Source: an uncultured Oscillospiraceae bacterium (GTDB lineage: Bacteria; Bacillota; Clostridia; Oscillospirales; Oscillospiraceae). From it: a stretch of 10,702 bases of DNA. Both the position numbers and the translations under genes were made by a program. Below the pieces are notes generated by a model that was given only the letters and a program-made list of their open reading frames with translations, ran no database searches and was not told the DNA's origin. Below are positions 7,534 to 10,702 of this stretch, one piece after another (the stretch's first letter is position 1; each line of letters opens with the position of its first letter). The stretch covers positions 1 to 10,702 of the forward strand of contig CAKTOJ010000055.1 of NCBI GenBank assembly GCA_934589665.1, read 5' to 3'.

Positions 7534-7562
7534 ATTTCATTGAAATAGTTGCAAAAGCAACT
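7534..7562 (+). repeat. Two abutting palindromes upstream of the rubrerythrin gene (candidate operator)
   Basis: ATTTCA-T-TGAAAT (7534-7546) is immediately followed by AGTTGC-AAAA-GCAACT (7547-7562); both are perfect inverted repeats. They lie in an AT-rich patch just upstream of, and touching, the candidate -35 of the rubrerythrin promoter, which suggests a regulator site. I could not match either to PerR, Fur, Rex or LexA consensus sites. The second palindrome followed by TTT could instead be a weak terminator for the spoIIE unit. Confidence 0.45.
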
Positions 7563-7591
7563 TTCCAAAATTAGGCAAGATGTGCTACACT
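7562..7591 (+). promoter_or_regulatory. Candidate sigma-A promoter of the rubrerythrin gene
   Basis: TTTCCA (7562-7567, four of six matches to TTGACA) is 18 bases from TACACT (7586-7591). Transcription would start near 7598, leaving a leader of about 54 bases. The -35 overlaps the last base of the AGTTGC/GCAACT palindrome. Moderate support only. Confidence 0.45.
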
Positions 7592-7636
7592 AACTTCACA
7601 AAGGCAAGAAACCAAATCACAAATACAATCACTATT

Positions 7637-7643
7637 GTGGAGG
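7637..7643 (+). promoter_or_regulatory. Ribosome binding site of the rubrerythrin gene
   Basis: GTGGAGG, with GGAGG ending 8 bases before ATG 7652. The in-frame ATG at 7646 is only 2 bases away and the open frame from 7580 starts inside the promoter, so 7652 is the likely start. Confidence 0.85.
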
Positions 7644-7651
7644 AAATGACA

Positions 7652-8239
7652 ATGAAAAAATGGGTTTGCAAGGTTTGCGGTTATATCTATGAAGGTCCTG
7701 AGGCTCCTGCGGAGTGCCCCGTGTGCCATGCCAAGAGCAACATGTTCGAAGAGGTCAAGGGCGAGATGAAGCTTGCCGCCGAGCATGAGTTCGGCGTTTA
7801 TGCCAAGACCGTGAAGAACAACGATCAGATCAGCGAAGAGGACAAGAAGTATATCTTCGACCAGCTGATGGCCAACTTCAACGGCGAGTGCTCCGAGGTC
7901 GGCATGTATCTGTGCATGGCGCGCATCGCGCACCGTGAGGGCTATCCTGAGATCGGCCTGTACTGGGAGAAGGCCGCGCACGAGGAGGCCGAGCACGCCG
8001 CCAAGTTCGCCGAGCTCCTTGGCTCCGATCTGGAGAGTAACATGACTGCTTCCACCAAGAAGAACCTCGCCTGGCGTGTGGACTGCGAGTTCGGCGCGAC
8101 CAACGGCAAGTTCGATCTCGCCGCCTGTGCGAAGAAGAACGGCCTTGACGCCATCCATGACACCGTGCACGAGATGGCGCGCGACGAGGCCCGTCACGGC
8201 CGTGCGCTCAAGGGTCTGCTGGAGCGCTACTTCAAGTAA
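7652..8239 (+). CDS. rbr: Reverse rubrerythrin (N-terminal rubredoxin, C-terminal diiron domain)
   Basis: Rubrerythrins of this type reduce hydrogen peroxide, and in clostridia also oxygen, with electrons from NADH delivered through a reductase; they act in the cytoplasm of anaerobes. The 195-residue product begins [15 protein letters not shown], with a rubredoxin Fe(SCys)4 site at C6, C9, C22 and C25 (CPVC). The ferritin-like four-helix domain follows, with [10 protein letters not shown] (E79, E82), [11 protein letters not shown] (E106, H110, E111, E114, H115) and [11 protein letters not shown] (H173, E174, D178, E179, H182) as candidate diiron ligands. Rubredoxin-first order is the reverse of classical rubrerythrin and matches Clostridium acetobutylicum revRbr. 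The gene stands alone between its own candidate promoter and a strong terminator. Its codon use favours AAG, GGC and CTG strongly, as expected of an abundant protein. Which of E or H ligate iron is inferred from family patterns. Confidence 0.94.
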   Translation: MKKWVCKVCGYIYEGPEAPAECPVCHAKSNMFEEVKGEMKLAAEHEFGVYAKTVKNNDQISEEDKKYIFDQLMANFNGECSEVGMYLCMARIAHREGYPEIGLYWEKAAHEEAEHAAKFAELLGSDLESNMTASTKKNLAWRVDCEFGATNGKFDLAACAKKNGLDAIHDTVHEMARDEARHGRALKGLLERYFK

Positions 8240-8270
8240 GATAAAAGCGCCGAAAAATCAAGCCTTTTTC

Positions 8271-8304
8271 AGAGGGAGCGGAGCGATCCGCTCCCTCTCT
8301 TTTT
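8271..8304 (+). terminator. Rho-independent terminator after the rubrerythrin gene
   Basis: A perfect 12-bp stem, AGAGGGAGCGGA (8271-8282) with TCCGCTCCCTCT (8287-8298), is closed by a GCGA tetraloop (GNRA class) and followed by C and TTTTT (8300-8304). It ends the one-gene unit. Confidence 0.94.
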
Positions 8305-8325
8305 GCGCCCTGCGGGGGAAATGCG

Positions 8326-8345
8326 TGTGGAAGTCTTGTGGAAGT
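8326..8345 (+). repeat. 9-bp direct repeat with 11-bp period upstream of the recJ promoter
   Basis: TGTGGAAGT occurs at 8326-8334 and again at 8337-8345, one helical turn apart. It lies about 45-60 bases upstream of the recJ -35, where an activator could bind. It shares only TGTGGA with the DnaA box TGTGGATAA, so I do not call it one. It may be chance. Confidence 0.4.
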
Positions 8346-8388
8346 TAAGATGAAAATTCACTAAAGTTTCGGCCCTCTATATTTTCTC

Positions 8389-8417
8389 TTTACCTTTCCG
8401 GCCGCATTTGCTATAAT
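8389..8417 (+). promoter_or_regulatory. Extended -10 sigma-A promoter of the recJ operon
   Basis: TTTACC (8389-8394, four of six) is followed after 17 bases by a perfect TATAAT (8412-8417), preceded by TGC to give an extended -10. Transcription would start near 8424, about 49 bases before the recJ ATG. This is the best promoter in the window. Confidence 0.85.
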
Positions 8418-8472
8418 ATTAGATTGAATTAGTATCCGCGGTATCTTTTCCGCATAGATTGGAGGTCTCAGC

Positions 8473-10572
8473 ATGAAATACGAACGCTGGCTCATCCCAC
8501 CGGTGGATGACGCCGCGGTCGAGACGCTGATGGACGCAGGCTATCCCTATCTTGTATCAAGTGTTCTGGCCTCACGCGGCGTGAAAACGCCCGAGCAGGC
8601 CGCGGCGCATCTGGACCGCGAACGCACGCTGATCTATTCTCCGTTTCTCATGCGCGACATGGACAAGGCGGTCGAGCGCATTAACCGCGCACTCTCCGAC
8701 GGCGAGACCATCGCCGTGTTCGGCGACTATGACGTGGACGGCATCACCTCCACCTGCCTTGTCACCGATTATCTGCGCTCGCGCGGCGCAAAGGTCCTTA
8801 TGCACATCCCCCGCCGCATTGAGGAGGGCTACGGCCTCGGCTGCGACGCGATCCGCGCCCTTGCCGAACAGGGCGCATCGCTGCTCATCACCGTGGACTG
8901 CGGCATTACGGGCGTGGACGAAACGGAATTTGCCAAAACGCTGGGCGTCGACCTTGTTATCACCGACCACCACGAATGTAAAGACGTGCTGCCCGCCGCC
9001 GTGGCCGTTGTCGATCCCCACCGGCCCGACTGTCCGTTTCCCTTCAAGCATCTCGCCGGCGTGGGCGTTGCACTGGAGCTGATTCTTGCCATCGGCGGGG
9101 CCGAGCGTGAAAACGCGCTTTTCTCACGCTACTGCACCCTCGCCGCCATCGGCACCATTGCCGACGTCATGCGCATGGAGGGTGAGAACCGCACCATCGT
9201 TCAATGCGGGCTTGAGGGCATCGACCGCAGTGATTTTATCGGCCTGCACGCGCTGCTGCGCGAGGCCGGACTGACAAACCGCCCGCTCTCCTCCGTACAG
9301 ATTGGCTTTGTGCTTGCGCCGCGCATCAACGCCGCCGGGCGCATGGGGCGTGCCGAACTGGCCGCCGAGCTTCTGCTCACGCAGGACCCCGTCAAGGCCG
9401 AGTCCCTCGCCCGCGAGCTGTGTGACCTCAACCGCGAGCGTCAGAGCGTGGAACAGAGCATCTTCCGCTGTGCCATCGAGCAGATGGATACGCTTGCGCC
9501 CACTGAGCGCAGCGCGCTCGTGCTCTCAAGCGAGGAGTGGCATCAGGGTGTTGTCGGCATCGTCGCTTCCCGCCTTTCGGAGAAGTTCTCCTGTCCGAGC
9601 TTTATGATCCACCTCGCCGGCGGCATGGGTAAGGGCTCCTGCCGCAGCTACGGCGGGTTCAATCTCTTCGCCGCACTTGAAGCGTGCAGCGATCTTCTCG
9701 TCGGCTTCGGCGGGCACGAGCTCGCCGCCGGCTTTACCATCAAAGAGGAAAATATCCCCGCCTTCCGCAAGCGCATCAACCAATATGTCCGCGCACACTG
9801 CGGTGAGATCGCACCGGTCTCCTCGCTGGAGATCGACGCCCCGCTCACGCGGCCCAATCTCATCACACTCCCCGAGATCGAAGAGCTCTCCCGGCTTGAG
9901 CCATACGGTGCGGGCAACAACCGCCCTGTTTTCTGTCTGCTTGGCGCGCGGCTGGAAAATATCCAGAGCGTCGGCCAGAACAAGCATCTCAAGATCCGCC
10001 TTCAGAAAGGACATGCCAGCTTCGACGGCATTTTCTTTTCCGTCACCCCCGGTGAATGCGGTCTTTCCGTCGGCGACCGGGTGGACGCCGCCTTTTACCT
10101 TCAGGTCAACGAATTCCGCGGCAGCCGCAGCCTGCAGCTTCAGCTCGTCGATCTGCGCCCGGCTCTTGATCCCGGCGCGCGCGAGGCCGAGCAGCTTTCC
10201 CTGTGCGCCGCGCTGATGGAGGGAAACGGCGTAAGCCTGCGGGACGCGGCGCGGCTGCTCCCCTCCCGCGAGCAGTTCGTGCGCGTGTGGCGCACGCTTG
10301 AGCATGAGGTCGGCAGCGGCACGCTGACTGCTCCGGAGCTTCCGTTCCTGCGGCGGCTCGCCGCGGAAACTCCGGGCGCAGAAAGTTTTCTGCGCACCAC
10401 TCTCTGTCTGGAAATTTTTGCCGAGCGCGGACTGCTGACGATCTCGCGCGCGGATAAATATATCACGCTTCGCCTCACGTCGGACGGCAAGCGTGTTGAG
10501 CTTGACTCCAGCCCCTATCTGCGCCGCCTGCGCGAAGGACTGGAGCACACGAACCGAGGTGGAACGCCATGA
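8473..10572 (+). CDS. recJ: Single-stranded-DNA-specific exonuclease RecJ
   Basis: RecJ degrades single-stranded DNA 5' to 3' in recombination, mismatch and base-excision repair. The 699-residue protein starts at ATG 8473 with GGAGG (8461-8465) 7 bases upstream. DHH domain motifs are complete: FGDYDVDGITST (83-94; D85, D87, D89), TVDCGIT with D142, DHHE (165-168) and further downstream IGTIADVM. The PRINAAGRMG segment from P283 precedes the DHHA1 domain, whose GGHELAAG is at 413-420. An OB-like nucleic-acid-binding domain covers about 529-560 (VGDRVDAAFYLQVNEFRGSRSL). The remaining 130 residues, including PSREQFVRVWRTLEHEVG, match the extra C-terminal domain of Firmicutes RecJ. The TGA overlaps the next start as ATGA. 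It is the first gene after a clear promoter. A second DHH protein, NrnA, occurs in the same window, but the OB and C-terminal domains distinguish RecJ. Confidence 0.96.
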   Translation: MKYERWLIPPVDDAAVETLMDAGYPYLVSSVLASRGVKTPEQAAAHLDRERTLIYSPFLMRDMDKAVERINRALSDGETIAVFGDYDVDGITSTCLVTDYLRSRGAKVLMHIPRRIEEGYGLGCDAIRALAEQGASLLITVDCGITGVDETEFAKTLGVDLVITDHHECKDVLPAAVAVVDPHRPDCPFPFKHLAGVGVALELILAIGGAERENALFSRYCTLAAIGTIADVMRMEGENRTIVQCGLEGIDRSDFIGLHALLREAGLTNRPLSSVQIGFVLAPRINAAGRMGRAELAAELLLTQDPVKAESLARELCDLNRERQSVEQSIFRCAIEQMDTLAPTERSALVLSSEEWHQGVVGIVASRLSEKFSCPSFMIHLAGGMGKGSCRSYGGFNLFAALEACSDLLVGFGGHELAAGFTIKEENIPAFRKRINQYVRAHCGEIAPVSSLEIDAPLTRPNLITLPEIEELSRLEPYGAGNNRPVFCLLGARLENIQSVGQNKHLKIRLQKGHASFDGIFFSVTPGECGLSVGDRVDAAFYLQVNEFRGSRSLQLQLVDLRPALDPGAREAEQLSLCAALMEGNGVSLRDAARLLPSREQFVRVWRTLEHEVGSGTLTAPELPFLRRLAAETPGAESFLRTTLCLEIFAERGLLTISRADKYITLRLTSDGKRVELDSSPYLRRLREGLEHTNRGGTP

Positions 10573-10702
10573 CCGTACAACAGCCGAATATCCCCGCCGC
10601 CGAACCGGCGCCGATCGATCCGTTGGTTCAGAAGCAGTACGAGCATCTGGTCGAAACGATCCGCAGCTACAATCCCGGTGCGGACTTTGCGCAGATCGAC
10701 GC
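10569..10702 (+). CDS. relA: RelA/SpoT-family (p)ppGpp synthetase/hydrolase, 5' end only
   Basis: The 3' end lies beyond the window; 44 codons and 2 bases are present, so the catalytic HD and synthetase domains are not visible. The segment LVQKQYEHLVETIRSYNPGAD (19-39), in particular IRSYNPGADFAQID, resembles the opening helix of Firmicutes Rel proteins (usual form: I..YNP.AD...I..A). The preceding 18 residues are a Pro/Ala-rich lead-in. ATG 10569 overlaps the recJ stop (ATGA) and is preceded by GAGGTGG (10556-10562), supporting this start and coupling to recJ. recJ followed by relA is common in Firmicutes, often with apt between them; apt is absent here. The identification rests on a short N-terminus plus gene order, so it is less certain than its neighbours. 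Confidence 0.8.
   Translation, partial: MTVQQPNIPAAEPAPIDPLVQKQYEHLVETIRSYNPGADFAQID

Noticed and set aside
7571..8197. Antisense open frame of 208 codons opposite the rubrerythrin gene
   Set aside because: It covers a clear rubrerythrin with rubredoxin and diiron motifs and its own promoter and terminator; the antisense translation is low-complexity and unrecognised.
9526..10548. Antisense open frame of 340 codons opposite recJ
   Set aside because: Same reason: a shadow of the GC-rich recJ reading frame, composition-driven, with no family resemblance.

Overview
The window is a GC-rich, gene-dense stretch of housekeeping chromosome. It most likely comes from an anaerobic, spore-forming Clostridia of the Oscillospiraceae type (the Oscillibacter/Flavonifractor/Lawsonibacter neighbourhood). 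That placement rests on the combination of spoIIE, the conserved infB-rbfA-nrnA-truB-ribF order, a reverse rubrerythrin with an N-terminal rubredoxin domain, strong GGAGG ribosome binding sites and high GC. It was made from protein and gene-order recognition, not a database search. All genes are on the + strand and no intergenic gap exceeds about 235 bases.

Layout. Bases 1-5052 are a translation/RNA-maturation/cofactor operon: the 3' part of infB (IF-2), a strong hairpin, rbfA, nrnA, a GNAT acetyltransferase, truB and ribF, closed by a clear intrinsic terminator at 5023-5052. rbfA/nrnA and nrnA/GNAT are joined by ATGA stop-start overlaps. Bases 5053-7516 hold spoIIE (GTG start), with a candidate -10 just upstream, followed by a 90-residue protein with a C-terminal membrane segment whose function I do not know. 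Bases 7517-8304 are a monocistronic reverse rubrerythrin unit: an AT-rich upstream region with two abutting palindromes and a candidate promoter, the gene, and a 12-bp GCGA-loop terminator. Bases 8305-10702 begin a new operon with a good extended -10 promoter, recJ, and the first 44 codons of a RelA/SpoT-type (p)ppGpp enzyme, joined to recJ by an ATGA overlap.

Functional picture. The first operon makes an initiation factor, a 30S maturation factor, a tRNA pseudouridine synthase, an oligoribonuclease that clears nanoRNA/pAp, and the FMN/FAD synthase. SpoIIE is the membrane phosphatase that activates the first forespore sigma factor. The reverse rubrerythrin is a peroxide/oxygen defence enzyme of anaerobes. 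RecJ and the Rel enzyme serve DNA repair and the stringent response.

I found no mobile element, phage gene, CRISPR array, tRNA or rRNA, and no convincing undescribed multi-gene system. The points most worth a second look are the small membrane protein beside spoIIE, the abutting palindromes before the rubrerythrin gene, the altered last motif of SpoIIE, and the acetyltransferase embedded in the ribosome-maturation operon.
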